DNA of 64,000 bases from Verrucomicrobiota bacterium (GCA_019510185.1 JAEKKV010000012.1:124001-188000); one strand, 5' to 3'; shown: positions 47,449 through 58,762, numbered from the stretch's first letter. The notes: generated by a model not told the origin, from the letters alone. Made by a program: numbers and translations.

Positions 47449-48420
47449 ATGAGCGACTTTGTCTCTGGTCCCGTGATCGCCGCCGCCCAGCAAGTGCTCG
47501 ATCGGTTGCGCGCCAATATCCGGCTGACCATCAAGGGCAAAGAGGACGTGATCGAACAGGTGTTGATCTGCCTGGTCGCAGGAGGGCACGTGCTGATCGA
47601 AGATCTTCCGGGCGTGGGCAAAACCACGCTGGCGTACTCCCTGGCCCGTTCGATGGATTGTGTGTTCGCCCGCATCCAGTTCACCAGCGACCTGCTGCCG
47701 AGCGATGTCACCGGCGTGGCGATTTACGACGAGCAGGAAAAACGCTTTGTTTTCAAAAAAGGCCCGATCTTCGCCAACGTCGTGCTGGCCGATGAGATCA
47801 ACCGAGCCACGCCCAAGACCCAGTCGGCCTTGCTGGAGGTGATGGATCGCGCCCGTGTGACCATGGACGGGGAGTCGCACGCGGTGGGTTCGCCTTTCCT
47901 GGTTTTTGCCACGCAAAATCCGGTGGATTACGAAGGCACTTTTCCCCTGCCTGGAAGTCAGATGGACCGGTTTCTCATGCGCTTGCACATGGGTTATCCC
48001 GAGGCGGCGGACGAGTTGAACATCCTGCGCTCGCCCCGCACCAACTACGACGCCATCGCGCTCAACGCCGTCGCCACGCGCGAGGACATCCTGCACCTGC
48101 AGCAGGTTTCGCAGCAGGTTTTTATCGAGGAGTCGGTGCTCGATTACGTGCTGAAGGTGGTTGCGGCCACCCGCACCGAGGCCGAGTTCAAGGCCGGTGT
48201 TTCCGTGCGCGGCGGACTTGCGCTCAAGCATGCCGCGCAGGCCCGCGCGCTTTTGCTCGGACGAAATTTCGTGCTGCCCGAAGACGTACAGGCTCTGATC
48301 GTGCCGGTGCTCGCCCACCGTCTTTCCCTGGTGCGCCAGAGTTCCGACGCGCTGGAGGAACGCCGGGCGGTCACCGCCACCTTGCGCCGCATCGTGGCGT
48401 CGCTGCCCGCGCCCGTGTGA
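47449..48420 (+). CDS. MoxR-family AAA ATPase
   Basis: This 323-residue AAA ATPase has the MoxR features: Walker [13 protein letters not shown] near residue 52, Walker B region [21 protein letters not shown] near 109, and [27 protein letters not shown] near 150. MoxR proteins work as chaperones on neighbouring VWA or envelope proteins. Here it opens a three-gene set with a DUF58 protein and a membrane transglutaminase, a common grouping. Confidence 0.92.
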   Translation: MSDFVSGPVIAAAQQVLDRLRANIRLTIKGKEDVIEQVLICLVAGGHVLIEDLPGVGKTTLAYSLARSMDCVFARIQFTSDLLPSDVTGVAIYDEQEKRFVFKKGPIFANVVLADEINRATPKTQSALLEVMDRARVTMDGESHAVGSPFLVFATQNPVDYEGTFPLPGSQMDRFLMRLHMGYPEAADELNILRSPRTNYDAIALNAVATREDILHLQQVSQQVFIEESVLDYVLKVVAATRTEAEFKAGVSVRGGLALKHAAQARALLLGRNFVLPEDVQALIVPVLAHRLSLVRQSSDALEERRAVTATLRRIVASLPAPV

Positions 48421-48454
48421 GCCGGGCTTGTGCGGTAAAATTCCAACGCCGCCG

Positions 48455-49609
48455 ATGACGACCAAACTCATTGCCCGCGATGCGGTCTGGCATGGCTCGG
48501 CTTCCGGGTCGCCGGATGTCCGCGACCGCACGCACCGCTGGCGCGCGCTGCTGTGGTCGATTCTCTATCCCCGGCAGGGGCAGCGCATCCTGCCCACGGT
48601 TCCCGGCACGCTGCTCATCGCGGTGGCGCTCGGCATCGGCATGGCCGCCTACAACACGTCGAGCAACATCCTCTTCATCGCGCTCTCGCTGTTGCTGGCC
48701 TGCCTGGTTTTCAGCGGCGTGCTCTCCTGGCTCAATCTGCGCGGAGTCGCCTGGCGCCTGCGACTGGTTCCCCCGTTGCGCGTTGGCCTGGAGCAGCTCG
48801 TCAGCTTGGAATTGCGAAACGGAAAACGCGTGCTGCCGACCTACGGATTGTGGTTCGATTTTACCGCGACCGGCGTCGGGCCTGTCCGGCGGGCGCTGGG
48901 CGGGCGTCTCGATCCGCAGACGGAGATGCGGGTGGAATGGACGCTTCGACCGGCGAAGCGGGGCTTGCTGGTAGTGCAACTGGTCGCGGTCGGTTCGCTT
49001 TTCCCCTTCGGATTTTTGCGCAAGCTCATCGGCTCGGAGCTCAGGTGCGAGGTGATCGTCTGGCCTGCACCGGTGGAGTACCGCCGTTTTTCGGCCGATT
49101 CCTGGCGGCGGCCGGGACTGGGCGGACAGAAGACGACGGCCGGCCAGGGCGGGGATCTGCTGGCCCTCCGTGCCTACGCGCAGGGCGACTCGCATCGGCT
49201 CGTGCATTGGAAGGCCAGTGCGCGGCTGCGCCGCCTGATGGTGAGGCAGTTCGCCGCCGAGATGCAGACCGGTTTTTCGTTCTGGGTGACAACCTCCGCA
49301 GACATCTGGACGCGGCCGGAGCAGTTCGAGTTGCTGTGCAGTTTCGCCGCGACGCTGGCGGAGGATTATTTCCGCGCGGGCCGTCTTGCCGCGGTGGCGC
49401 TCGACGACGAACCGTCGCAACCGGTGCGAAGCGTTCGCGACCTTGAACGTTTTCTGGATCGTCTGGCCCTGGCCGCGCCGCGCGCACCGTCATCACAATC
49501 TTATCCGGGCGGGGCCGCGCGCCGCCGTCTCAACCTGCTGACCTTTGCGCCCGACGGGGCGCGGGGCGTGCTCGCCTATGTCGATGGCATCCAAACGGCC
49601 GCAGCTTAG
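48455..49609 (+). CDS. DUF58 domain-containing membrane protein
   Basis: The 384-residue product has two hydrophobic helices near 35-85 (PGTLLIAVALGIGMAAYN and NILFIALSLLLACLVF) and a C-terminal DUF58 region starting near LRAYAQGDSHRLVHWKASAR. DUF58 proteins resemble the VWA-containing partners of MoxR. ATG 48455 is taken as the start; an upstream in-frame start is weak. It overlaps the next gene by about 32 bp in another frame. Confidence 0.82.
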   Translation: MTTKLIARDAVWHGSASGSPDVRDRTHRWRALLWSILYPRQGQRILPTVPGTLLIAVALGIGMAAYNTSSNILFIALSLLLACLVFSGVLSWLNLRGVAWRLRLVPPLRVGLEQLVSLELRNGKRVLPTYGLWFDFTATGVGPVRRALGGRLDPQTEMRVEWTLRPAKRGLLVVQLVAVGSLFPFGFLRKLIGSELRCEVIVWPAPVEYRRFSADSWRRPGLGGQKTTAGQGGDLLALRAYAQGDSHRLVHWKASARLRRLMVRQFAAEMQTGFSFWVTTSADIWTRPEQFELLCSFAATLAEDYFRAGRLAAVALDDEPSQPVRSVRDLERFLDRLALAAPRAPSSQSYPGGAARRRLNLLTFAPDGARGVLAYVDGIQTAAA

Positions 49610-51791
49610 CCTGCCCGAGCTGTACCAGCTCAAGTGGCTGCTGGGCGGCATGCTCGCCCTGATCTCCGCGTGGACGGTGCTCTACATGGACGTCGAGGCG
49701 TGGTTGTGGCTTGTCCTGATCTCGCTCGCCGCGCCGTTGGTGATGGCGTGGCCGGCGTTGATTCTGCGCGTGCCGCGCGGCGTTCACCGGCTGGCGTTTC
49801 CGCTGCTCGTGGGAACCTTTGCGATCGACCTGGTCCTGCATGTCAGGGAGCCATTGTCATCGGTGATCCGGCTGACGCTGATGCTGATGCTTTACCGCGT
49901 CATCACGCCCCGACGGCGGCGCGACGATCTTCAGCTCATTTTGCTGGGGCTTTTTCTCGTGGTGGTGGGCGGGGTGCTCTCGGTTTCGATTCTCTTTGCC
50001 GCGCAGATTGTCGTGTTCACGGCTTGCGCGTTGGGGTTGCTCCTCGTGGTCACGCTGGTGGATGCGATGGAGCAGGGCTTGCCGGAGGAAGGGCGGACGA
50101 CGGAAGCGGCCTGGATGCAGGCGGGTTGGGGCCGGCTGGCGCGCCGGATGCGGGAATGCGTGGACTGGCGCGTGGCGGTGCTGGGTGGCCTGCTATTTGC
50201 GGGCGTGGTGGGATTGTCGGCCCTGTTGTTCATGGCGATCCCGCGCTTTGAGATCAGCAACGGTCTCTTTCTTGACCGCATGGTTTCGCGCAAGGCGAAG
50301 TCGGGCTTCAGCGAGACCGTCCAGTTTGGCGACGTGGTCGACATCCAGCGAGACACGAACGTGGCCTTGAGCGTGGACGTGTCGGATCGTTCGCAGATGC
50401 CGGCGTTGCCGTACTGGCGCATGCTGGTGCTCGACGAATATTCGCAAGGAGGCTTTCGCATGTCCGCTGCCCTCAAAAGCAACCTTGAGGCCTACCGCGA
50501 GCAGACCGCCCAGATCGAGGGCGACGTCCTCTTGCGGGCGAACCGGGCGGTGTGGACCTTTTATCTGGAAGTGGGCACCAGTCGGTTTCTGCCGCTGCTG
50601 GGCGGTTTCAACCAGCTGACGTTTGAAAGTCCGCAGAGCGCGGGGCTCAACCACGACCTGCGCATCGTTTCGTTGCGCCAGATGCCCGCCAAGATGCTCG
50701 CCTACCGCGTGGAGGGAATGCAGTTCGGTCCGACGCTGGGTTCGGCAGACCAGATGGCGGGGAGCGGACGGCAGGAGGCGATGGGCGAGGGCAAGGTTCC
50801 TGATTTTTTGGAACTGGCGACGCTGACGCCGGCCGATCAGGCGCAACTGGCGGCCTGGGTGCGGGAGATCAACGCGCCGGCCGACAATCCGGCGGAGTTT
50901 GCCCGGCGGGCGAGCGCGTGGTTGTGGCGGACGCATTCCTATTCGTTGCAAAGCCAGCTCGAGTCCGTCCCGGGCGATCCGCTGATGCGCTGGATCGCGT
51001 CGCGGCAGCCGGGGCATTGCGAACTGTTCGCCGGTTCCTTCCTGCTGCTGGCACGCGCCGCAGGTTATCCGACGCGGGTTGTTCTGGGCTTCAAAGGCGG
51101 TTCTTGGAACGCGCACAGCGAGAATCTCACGATCCGCAATTCCGATGCGCACGCGTGGGACGAGGTTTTCGATCGCGCCGCGAACCTGTGGGTGCGGGTG
51201 GATCCGACCCCGGGTTCCGTGGCCGTGGGTGAGCCGGTGAATGCCGCCGGAGGCGAGGCGACGCTGGCGCGCATTCGTGACGACAGCTGGACGGCGCGTT
51301 TCGACAGCCTGCGCGTCTTCTGGTACCGGCGCATCGTCAGTTTCGACCAAGGCTCCCAAATCGCGCTGGCGCACACCACCAAGAAACTGGTCGAGCGGCA
51401 TCTGCGCGAGTTCAAGCAGGCGCTTCGGCAGCGCTTCGAGAAAGTGAAGCACTGGTTGCAAAGTCCGTGGGATGTCCGCCGGGTGTCCGTCTGGACGGCA
51501 GCGGCGCTGGCGTTGGGCGGGTGTTTCTGCGGCTGGCGTTTCTACGGGCGCGGCGCGTGGCTGCGCTGGCGCAGCGGTCTGGCCCGGAACGGCCTCGATC
51601 CCGTGCGCCGGGAGGCGGGGCGCTGGCTCAGAAAAACGGCGGAGGCCGGCTTGAAAACCCCGGAGGAGGCGGCAGTGCGCATCGATTTGGAACGTCTGCG
51701 TTATGGTCCGCGCCAAGCCTGGCCGGAGCCACTGGCGGTGTTTCGCCGCGCGAAAAAAACAATGCGGCAGGCGAGACGGCGCAGCGCCTGA
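49578..51791 (+). CDS. TgpA-like membrane transglutaminase
   Basis: This 737-residue protein has about six N-terminal membrane helices and a large periplasmic domain. The transglutaminase core holds Cys in GHCELFAGSFLLLARAAGYPTRVVLGFKG, here cited as GHCELFAGS, His in DAHAWDEVF and Asp in RVDPTPG. The triad is complete. A last helix lies near residue 640. Its substrate is not known; the MoxR-DUF58-transglutaminase trio is often tied to envelope assembly. The start could be ATG 49578 or 49584. The stop is 3 bp from the convergent mrdA stop. Confidence 0.85.
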   Translation: MSMASKRPQLSLPELYQLKWLLGGMLALISAWTVLYMDVEAWLWLVLISLAAPLVMAWPALILRVPRGVHRLAFPLLVGTFAIDLVLHVREPLSSVIRLTLMLMLYRVITPRRRRDDLQLILLGLFLVVVGGVLSVSILFAAQIVVFTACALGLLLVVTLVDAMEQGLPEEGRTTEAAWMQAGWGRLARRMRECVDWRVAVLGGLLFAGVVGLSALLFMAIPRFEISNGLFLDRMVSRKAKSGFSETVQFGDVVDIQRDTNVALSVDVSDRSQMPALPYWRMLVLDEYSQGGFRMSAALKSNLEAYREQTAQIEGDVLLRANRAVWTFYLEVGTSRFLPLLGGFNQLTFESPQSAGLNHDLRIVSLRQMPAKMLAYRVEGMQFGPTLGSADQMAGSGRQEAMGEGKVPDFLELATLTPADQAQLAAWVREINAPADNPAEFARRASAWLWRTHSYSLQSQLESVPGDPLMRWIASRQPGHCELFAGSFLLLARAAGYPTRVVLGFKGGSWNAHSENLTIRNSDAHAWDEVFDRAANLWVRVDPTPGSVAVGEPVNAAGGEATLARIRDDSWTARFDSLRVFWYRRIVSFDQGSQIALAHTTKKLVERHLREFKQALRQRFEKVKHWLQSPWDVRRVSVWTAAALALGGCFCGWRFYGRGAWLRWRSGLARNGLDPVRREAGRWLRKTAEAGLKTPEEAAVRIDLERLRYGPRQAWPEPLAVFRRAKKTMRQARRRSA

Positions 51792-51794
51792 AGA

Positions 51795-53774
51795 TTACTG
51801 GCGGGCCACGCTGATGCCGGCTGCAGGGGTGCGGCCTTGTTTCTCATTCCATTTCTTGAGAATGGCGTGGGCGATGGGAACGGCGTAGCGGCCGCCGGCG
51901 AACTCCTCGCCGGCGACGTCGCCTTCCGCCATCACCGCGATGGCAATCTGCGGATCTTCGATGGGCGCGAAGCAGATGAACCAGGCGAAGTTGATCGTGC
52001 CTTTCGCCGTCTGCTTTTGGGCCGTGCCGGTCTTTCCCGCGATCCGCAGGCCGGGGATTTTCATGAACGGGGATTCGAGCACCTTGGCCGTGCCGGTGAG
52101 GGTGCAGGCCTCCATGCCTTCCAGAATGGCGGCGCGTTGCTCCGGGCTGAGTCCGGTGGGGGCGCTGTGCTGCGTGGCCCGGTCGGGATCGTGCTGGAGG
52201 GTGGGTACGGTGATCGTTTCGTTGCGCGCGAAGGAGGCGGTAAAGGCCGCCATCTGCAACGGCGTTACGAGCAGATCGCCCTGGCCGATGGCGAAATTGG
52301 CGGTGTCGCCGGGAAACCAGCGTTCGTCACGACGGCGTTGTTTCCACTCGGGATCGGGCACAAGGCTGCCTTTTGTCTCGGCGATTTCGATACCCGTGGG
52401 GCGACCGAAACCGAAACGACGGGCCTCGGCGGCGATGGTGTCGGGTCCCATCGTGATGCCTTGCTGGTAAAAATAGACATTGCAGCTTTTCTCGATGGCG
52501 TCCGCGAGGGTGACGTCACCGTGTGCATGGCCGCCGTGGCAAGGGAACCTGCGTCCGCCGACTTGGAGATAGCCGGGGCAGTTGACGGTGGCGTGCGGAT
52601 CGATGCTTTGGCCACGGAGGCCGGCGATGCTGGTGAGGATCTTGAACGACGAGCCGGGCGGGTAAAGGCCCGTGGTCGCACGGTTGATCCAGGCGCCGCG
52701 GTCGCTGATGTCCTTCCCCGCGGCGGCGGCGAGGCGCGGAATGAAATCCTGCAGGTTGTAATCGGGCTTGCTCGCGAGCACGAGGACTTCGCCTGTCTTC
52801 ACATCAATGGCCACGGCGGCGCTGTTGAGCTCGGTCTCGGTCATGACCTTCTCGGCGGCGATCTGGAGCTCGGCGTCGAGGGAGGTGTGCAGGTCGTGGC
52901 CGTGGACGGGCTGGTGTTTTGAGAGCGGCGGGTTCACTCGGTAACCGGCGGGATCGACGCGGTAAATGGCGCCGCCAGTCTCGCCTTGGAGGAGGGGGTC
53001 GAAGTGCGCCTCCAAGCCCTCGCGGCCGACGGTGCCCTTCATCTTGAAGGTGGTTTTGTCGGTGAAGGTGGCGAAGTCGGAGCCGGCAAAATCGTCGTCC
53101 GCGGCGTCCAAGCTGTCGTTGCCGATGACATAACCCAGGGTGTGGGCGGCGAGAGAGCCGAGGGGATAATCGCGAATGCTGGAGGTGTAGACCTGGAGGG
53201 GCGAGGTGGCGGGCAGCTGCTCGATAAGACGGGCGTATTCCTCGGCCTTCAGGTCATCGATGAGAATGTAGGGAAGGAGCAGTTGCTGGGAGAAATGTTT
53301 GTTGAGCTCGCCGGCGTCGAGCTGCTCGTTCCGGCCGAGCGTGCGATTGATCTGGCCGAGGTAGCGCTGCACCACGGTGAAGCGCGCGATCCGCTCCATC
53401 TGGACGGTGGAGGGCATGTCCTTCTTGTCCGCCTCGACGTAAGCCTTGTGGATCTTGATGTATTCGCTGCGGAACTCCTTGCGAAGTTCGTCGAGGTAAA
53501 GCGTCACCGCGAAACGCGGACGGTTGCCGACGAGCAGCCGGCCGTCGCGGTCGTAGATGTTGCCGCGCGGACCGGGCACGAGGATGCGGCGCTGGTTCTG
53601 GGTTTTCTCGCGCTCGTGATAGAGGTCGTTACTGACGAGCTGGCGGTAGGCGAGTCCGCCCGTGAGCGTCAGCAGCATGGCGGCTATGAGGAAATAAAAG
53701 AAGATCACCCGGGGGTTGTAGCCCTTGTGCGTCTCGACCAACCCGCTGGGGCGTTCTGCGACCGTGTCCGGCAT
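51795..53774 (-). CDS. mrdA: Penicillin-binding protein 2
   Basis: PBP2 is the transpeptidase of side-wall peptidoglycan in the rod complex. The 659-residue protein has an N-terminal membrane helix (about 22-45) and a pedestal domain with the start PRGNIYDRDGRLL. The penicillin-binding domain holds SxxK as SSFK in LYPPGSSFKIL, SxN as SCN in EKSCNVYF and KTG in AGKTGTAQ. It starts at ATG 53774, which is 9 bp after the mreD stop, so it is coupled to the mre genes. Confidence 0.95.
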   Translation of the reverse strand: MPDTVAERPSGLVETHKGYNPRVIFFYFLIAAMLLTLTGGLAYRQLVSNDLYHEREKTQNQRRILVPGPRGNIYDRDGRLLVGNRPRFAVTLYLDELRKEFRSEYIKIHKAYVEADKKDMPSTVQMERIARFTVVQRYLGQINRTLGRNEQLDAGELNKHFSQQLLLPYILIDDLKAEEYARLIEQLPATSPLQVYTSSIRDYPLGSLAAHTLGYVIGNDSLDAADDDFAGSDFATFTDKTTFKMKGTVGREGLEAHFDPLLQGETGGAIYRVDPAGYRVNPPLSKHQPVHGHDLHTSLDAELQIAAEKVMTETELNSAAVAIDVKTGEVLVLASKPDYNLQDFIPRLAAAAGKDISDRGAWINRATTGLYPPGSSFKILTSIAGLRGQSIDPHATVNCPGYLQVGGRRFPCHGGHAHGDVTLADAIEKSCNVYFYQQGITMGPDTIAAEARRFGFGRPTGIEIAETKGSLVPDPEWKQRRRDERWFPGDTANFAIGQGDLLVTPLQMAAFTASFARNETITVPTLQHDPDRATQHSAPTGLSPEQRAAILEGMEACTLTGTAKVLESPFMKIPGLRIAGKTGTAQKQTAKGTINFAWFICFAPIEDPQIAIAVMAEGDVAGEEFAGGRYAVPIAHAILKKWNEKQGRTPAAGISVARQ

Positions 53775-53782
53775 GAGAGGCC

Positions 53783-54307
53783 TTAGATCGCACTGCGCGC
53801 CGTCTCGCGCAAGCCCGCGCCGCCGATTTGAAGCAGTCGCACCTGCAGGGCGAAAAACCAGGGGGCGATAAGCGCGATCACGGCCTGGGAAACCAGGAGA
53901 TCGGCGAAATCGCGCATCCAGGTTTCACCCGGGGCCGGGGACGCGCCGATGCGCAAGAAGGAGAGCGCGAGGAAAAGGGCGAGGTTGGCGAGCAGCGCGA
54001 TGATGACGCCCACGAGCGTCACCTCGCGCGGGGCGCGCGCCCGCGCGTTGAAGATCACCGCATGGGCGGCGAGAAAGAGCAGGGCCTGGGTACCGAAGGC
54101 GACCGGGGCGTTGGCGTCGAAGAGCAAACCGGCCAGAAACGCCGCGGTCGCGCCTGTGCGAAAATCGAGCCGCAGCGCCGCGAAGGCGACGAAAAGGCCT
54201 CCGCACCAGACGTGGAGCTGCCACGCGCCGAGGTAGTGGTTGAGTTCGCCGAGCAGGGCCGCGAGCAGAAGCGAGGCGAGGGTGAGGAGAAGCGCGCGGC
54301 GTTTCAT
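53783..54307 (-). CDS. mreD: Rod shape-determining protein MreD
   Basis: The 174-residue product is a hydrophobic protein with about five membrane helices, and it lies exactly where mreD sits between mreC and mrdA. MreD sequences are poorly conserved, so the name rests on context and the hydrophobic profile more than on motifs. The ATG is at 54307, with the mreC stop 2 bp away. Confidence 0.75.
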   Translation of the reverse strand: MKRRALLLTLASLLLAALLGELNHYLGAWQLHVWCGGLFVAFAALRLDFRTGATAAFLAGLLFDANAPVAFGTQALLFLAAHAVIFNARARAPREVTLVGVIIALLANLALFLALSFLRIGASPAPGETWMRDFADLLVSQAVIALIAPWFFALQVRLLQIGGAGLRETARSAI

Positions 54308-54308
54308 G

Positions 54309-55154
54309 TCATTTGCCGGCGGCGGCCGCGGGGCCCTGCGGGATGAGCACGGTCACCTCAGTGAGGGCGGAAAGGGCGGGTTCGAGCTGCACGTCGCCGC
54401 TTTTGAAAAGTCCGTCGGTGCTCGGTTCCACGCGGGTGATGTAACCGATGGTGAGATTGGCGGGGAAAACACCGCCGAGGCCCGAGGTCACCAGCCGTCG
54501 CGGTGCGGCGGGGGTGACGAAGATGTCGACGGGCACGTATTCCACCGTGCCACGGGCGGGGGCGAGGGTGGGGTTGAGACCGCCTTGATAACTGATCGGA
54601 CGCGTATCGCCCTCCAGACTGGCGGCGATGCGCACGCCGGGGCTGCTGATGAGGTCGACCACGGAGGTGTAGGCGTGCACCTCGCGCACGCGGCCGACGA
54701 CACCGCCGACATAGATGACGGGTGAGCCTTCGATGATGCCGTAGTCGCGGCCCTTGCGGATGATGAGCTGCTGCCACCAGCCGGAGAAATCACGGCGCAC
54801 GACCCGCGTGGGTTCGGCGCGATAACCATCGGGAGCGGGGAGTTTCAACAGTCCGTTGAGACGGTCGATTTCGTCGCGCAGGCTGGCGTCTTTTTGCAGG
54901 CGGATTTCGTAGGCGGCGTTGAGGCGGGCGAGATCGCGACCGGCCTCGATGAGTTCGTTGTTGGAACGCGCCTTGAGCGACCAAAAATCTTGCAGGTCGC
55001 GAACGTGTGAGGCGACGACTTCCACCGGGGCCTGCAGTTCAAAAAAGCTGGCGCGCAGGAATCGCTTCACCGCCACCGGCACCACCAGCCACGCCGCCAG
55101 CACGAGGGCGAGCGTGACGAAAGGTTTGGCCTGGTCGAAGCGTTGGTTGGGCAC
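54309..55154 (-). CDS. mreC: Rod shape-determining protein MreC
   Basis: MreC links cytoplasmic MreB to the periplasmic wall-synthesis enzymes. The 281-residue protein has one N-terminal membrane helix (about 13-33), a coiled-coil stretch (about 45-100, with ARLNAAYEIRLQKDASLRDEIDRL) and a beta-rich periplasmic domain. The latter holds the GSPVIYVGGVVGRV motif and GLGGVFPANLTIGYI. It starts at a GTG (55154). Confidence 0.9.
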   Translation of the reverse strand: MPNQRFDQAKPFVTLALVLAAWLVVPVAVKRFLRASFFELQAPVEVVASHVRDLQDFWSLKARSNNELIEAGRDLARLNAAYEIRLQKDASLRDEIDRLNGLLKLPAPDGYRAEPTRVVRRDFSGWWQQLIIRKGRDYGIIEGSPVIYVGGVVGRVREVHAYTSVVDLISSPGVRIAASLEGDTRPISYQGGLNPTLAPARGTVEYVPVDIFVTPAAPRRLVTSGLGGVFPANLTIGYITRVEPSTDGLFKSGDVQLEPALSALTEVTVLIPQGPAAAAGK

Positions 55155-55170
55155 GGGGGACGGGGAAGTC

Positions 55171-55191
55171 TACGAATGACCAATCACGATT
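55171..55191. repeat. GACCAAT heptad repeat between mreB and mreC
   Basis: Three in-phase 7-nt units (one is GACCAAT) lie in the 109-bp mreB-mreC gap. Nearby GATTACGA (about 55187-55194) and TCGTAATC (about 55232-55239) form an 8-bp inverted repeat, so the whole gap is repeat-derived. Confidence 0.55.
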
Positions 55192-55263
55192 ACGACGGCT
55201 GAACTCCGGCCGGGCGGGGACGCCGGCAAATCGTAATCCGCACACCTGAAATCGTGCGATCCG

Positions 55264-56313
<1,050 letters not shown>

Positions 56314-56319
56314 TCAGAC

Positions 56320-56348
56320 TACAAACGAGCGAAGCTTGTGAGTGTCAA
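56320..56348 (-). promoter_or_regulatory. Candidate mreB promoter
   Basis: On the minus strand, TTGACA (56343-56348) is a perfect -35 element. The -10 at 17-bp spacing (56320-56325) is the weak TTTGTA. It ends 39 bp before the mreB start codon. Confidence 0.35.
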
Positions 56349-56455
56349 AGAGGAAAACACTCCCGTGCGGGGCAAAAACCGCGGAGCGGGCGCGCGCCGG
56401 GAAAGACCTCCGCACTTGACGCGTCCGGCTTGCGCGAGCGTTGTGGGCTGGTCCC

Positions 56456-58762
56456 ATGCCTGGCATCGATTTCATTCAAGACCTTGCCGTGATTTTGGTG
56501 GTGGCCGCACTGACGGGGTGGCTGTGCCAGCGCATCGGTTTGTCGGTGGTGGTGGGTTTCTTGGTCGCGGGGATCGTGGTGGGGCCGCACACGCCGCCTT
56601 TTTCGTTGGTGACCGACGAGGCGCGCATCGCGACGGCGGCGCAGGTGGGCTTGGTGTTCCTGATGTTTTCCATCGGGTTGAAGCTGAGCATCCGCAAGCT
56701 CCGCCGGCTGGGGCTGTCGTTGCTGCTCGGGGTTTTCATGAGCGCGGGGCTGGTTTATTACCTGACGCGGCTGGCGGGGGTGATGATCGGGCTGGATGGC
56801 GCGGAGAGTCTTTTTCTCGCGGGCATGCTGATGATCTCGTCGTCCTCGATCATCGGAAAGGTGCTTCAGGAGGTGGGGGCGACCCATGAACGCGCCGGGC
56901 AGCTGGCGATGGGCGTCTCGGTGCTCGAAGACGTCGTCGCGGTGGTGATGCTGACGGTGCTCACCTCTTTTGTACAATTTGGCGGAAAAGGCGGGGGGCC
57001 GCACCTCGGTGAAACGATCGGGCTGTTCGGTGCGTTCGTCGTGCTGGCGGGTGTCGCCGGGTTGCTGCTGGTGCCTTGGTTGCTGCGGAAAATGAGCATC
57101 TCGGCCAACGAGGAGGTGCAGACCCTCGGGATGGCGGGGGTCTTGTTCAGCCTGGCGATGCTGGCGGAGCACGCGGGGTATTCGCTCGCGCTGGGGGCGT
57201 TTTTGCTCGGCACGATCGTGGCGGAGACGCCGCATCGTCACCAGATCCAGCGAACGTTCGAGGGCATGCGGGATGTTTTCAGCGCGGTGTTTTTCGTGGC
57301 GATCGGCATGCAGATCGACCTGCGCGTGCTGGGCGCGGAATGGGCACTGATTCTGGGCGTGGCGGTGTTCACGCTGGCAACGCGCCTGCTGGCGGTGAGC
57401 ACGGGACTTACCCTGATCGGCACGCCGGCGAAGGACGCCTTCCGCACGGGGCTGATGGCCACGCCCATCGGCGAATTTTCCTTCGTGATCGCGCAGCTTG
57501 GCATCACCGCGAAAGTGGTGCCGCCGAAGTTTTATCCGCTGGCGGTGGGCGTGTCGCTGTTGACGACGCTGGCGGCCCCGTTGCTGACGCGACAGTCCCA
57601 AGCCATCAGCGACTGGGCCTTTGCGCGGCAGCCGCGCTGGCTGGAGGCCTGGCTGGCCTATTACTCGGGCTGGCTGGAGCGCCTGCACGCGCGGCAGAAA
57701 AGCAACCTGCTCTGGCAGCTGAGCAAGAAGCGTCTCGTACAAATCGGGGTCGAGGCGCTGTTCGTCACGGGCCTGCTGGTGTTTTCGGAGCAGCTGTTCT
57801 CGATGACGGAAGACTGGGTGGGCCGCGACTGGCTTTTCCCGGGAGGTCCTGTATTTATTTTTTGGATGGTCCTGAGTCTGGTGGTGCTGGTGCCGCTCGT
57901 GGCGATCTGGCGCAATTTCTCGGCCCTGGCCCTGCTGTACTCCCAGGTTTCAACGCAGGGGAACGCGCGCGCGGCGCGGCTGGCCCCGCTCATGGAAACC
58001 GGGCTCAAGAGCGTCGTCGGGGTGGCGCTTTTCATCTGGCTGGCGTCGTTTCTCCCGACTGGCGGCTCGGTCAAATGGCTGCTGCTGGGCACGGTGGGAG
58101 TGACGGGAGCGGCGGTGTTTTTGTTGAAGCGGAAGATCGTCTATTGGCACAGCGAACTGGAGGTGGAGTTGCAGGGCAGGCTGGCCGGCAGCGAGGAACG
58201 GATGAGCGCGACGGCGGCGCCCTGGCTGCGTCCGCACGAGGAGTGGAACCTGAGCGTGGGCGAGTGCGTGTTGCCCGATCTCGCCGATTGCCAGGGCCGG
58301 CGCATCGCCGAACTGGGATTGCGCTCGCGATTCGGCTGCACGGTGGTGGGAATCGAACGGCAGGGTTACATGATCTCGCTGCCCGCGCCGGACACGGTGC
58401 TTTATCCGCGCGACAAGATCCTGATCATCGGCACGGCCGCGCAGGTCGCGGCGGGCAAGGCTTTCCTCACCGTGGTCTCGGGACTGCCGCTCACGCCCTC
58501 GGAGTTCGACGATGTGCGCATGGAATCGCTTCCGGTGCCGACGACCAGCCCGGCGGTGGGACGCACGCTGCGAGAATTATCGCCCGCCCAGATCCACCAG
58601 GTGCAGATCGCGGGGATCAATCGCCTGGGTACTCGCATTCTCAACCCCGGGGCGGACGAGGCGGTGCGCGCTGGCGACGAGTTGCTGACACTGGGAACAC
58701 CCGCCCAGATCCGCGCATTCAAGGCGTGGCTGAGCGAAGGCGCTGTCTCCACCGCGGGCTGA
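56456..58762 (+). CDS. CPA2-family cation:proton antiporter with RCK-C domains
   Basis: The first ~390 residues of this 768-residue protein have about 12 membrane helices and the CPA2 start GIDFIQDLAVILVVAALTGWLC. They include GFLVAGIVVGPHTPP and the ion-path motif near IGEFSF. A middle hydrophobic part follows, and two RCK-C (TrkA-C-like) domains end the protein (about 600-768), for example VVGIERQGYMISLPAP and GINRLGTRILNPG. The usual RCK-N (nucleotide-binding) domain of KefB/KefC is absent, so the control of the channel may differ. ATG 56456 is chosen; the stop lies next to a hairpin. Confidence 0.88.
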   Translation: MPGIDFIQDLAVILVVAALTGWLCQRIGLSVVVGFLVAGIVVGPHTPPFSLVTDEARIATAAQVGLVFLMFSIGLKLSIRKLRRLGLSLLLGVFMSAGLVYYLTRLAGVMIGLDGAESLFLAGMLMISSSSIIGKVLQEVGATHERAGQLAMGVSVLEDVVAVVMLTVLTSFVQFGGKGGGPHLGETIGLFGAFVVLAGVAGLLLVPWLLRKMSISANEEVQTLGMAGVLFSLAMLAEHAGYSLALGAFLLGTIVAETPHRHQIQRTFEGMRDVFSAVFFVAIGMQIDLRVLGAEWALILGVAVFTLATRLLAVSTGLTLIGTPAKDAFRTGLMATPIGEFSFVIAQLGITAKVVPPKFYPLAVGVSLLTTLAAPLLTRQSQAISDWAFARQPRWLEAWLAYYSGWLERLHARQKSNLLWQLSKKRLVQIGVEALFVTGLLVFSEQLFSMTEDWVGRDWLFPGGPVFIFWMVLSLVVLVPLVAIWRNFSALALLYSQVSTQGNARAARLAPLMETGLKSVVGVALFIWLASFLPTGGSVKWLLLGTVGVTGAAVFLLKRKIVYWHSELEVELQGRLAGSEERMSATAAPWLRPHEEWNLSVGECVLPDLADCQGRRIAELGLRSRFGCTVVGIERQGYMISLPAPDTVLYPRDKILIIGTAAQVAAGKAFLTVVSGLPLTPSEFDDVRMESLPVPTTSPAVGRTLRELSPAQIHQVQIAGINRLGTRILNPGADEAVRAGDELLTLGTPAQIRAFKAWLSEGAVSTAG

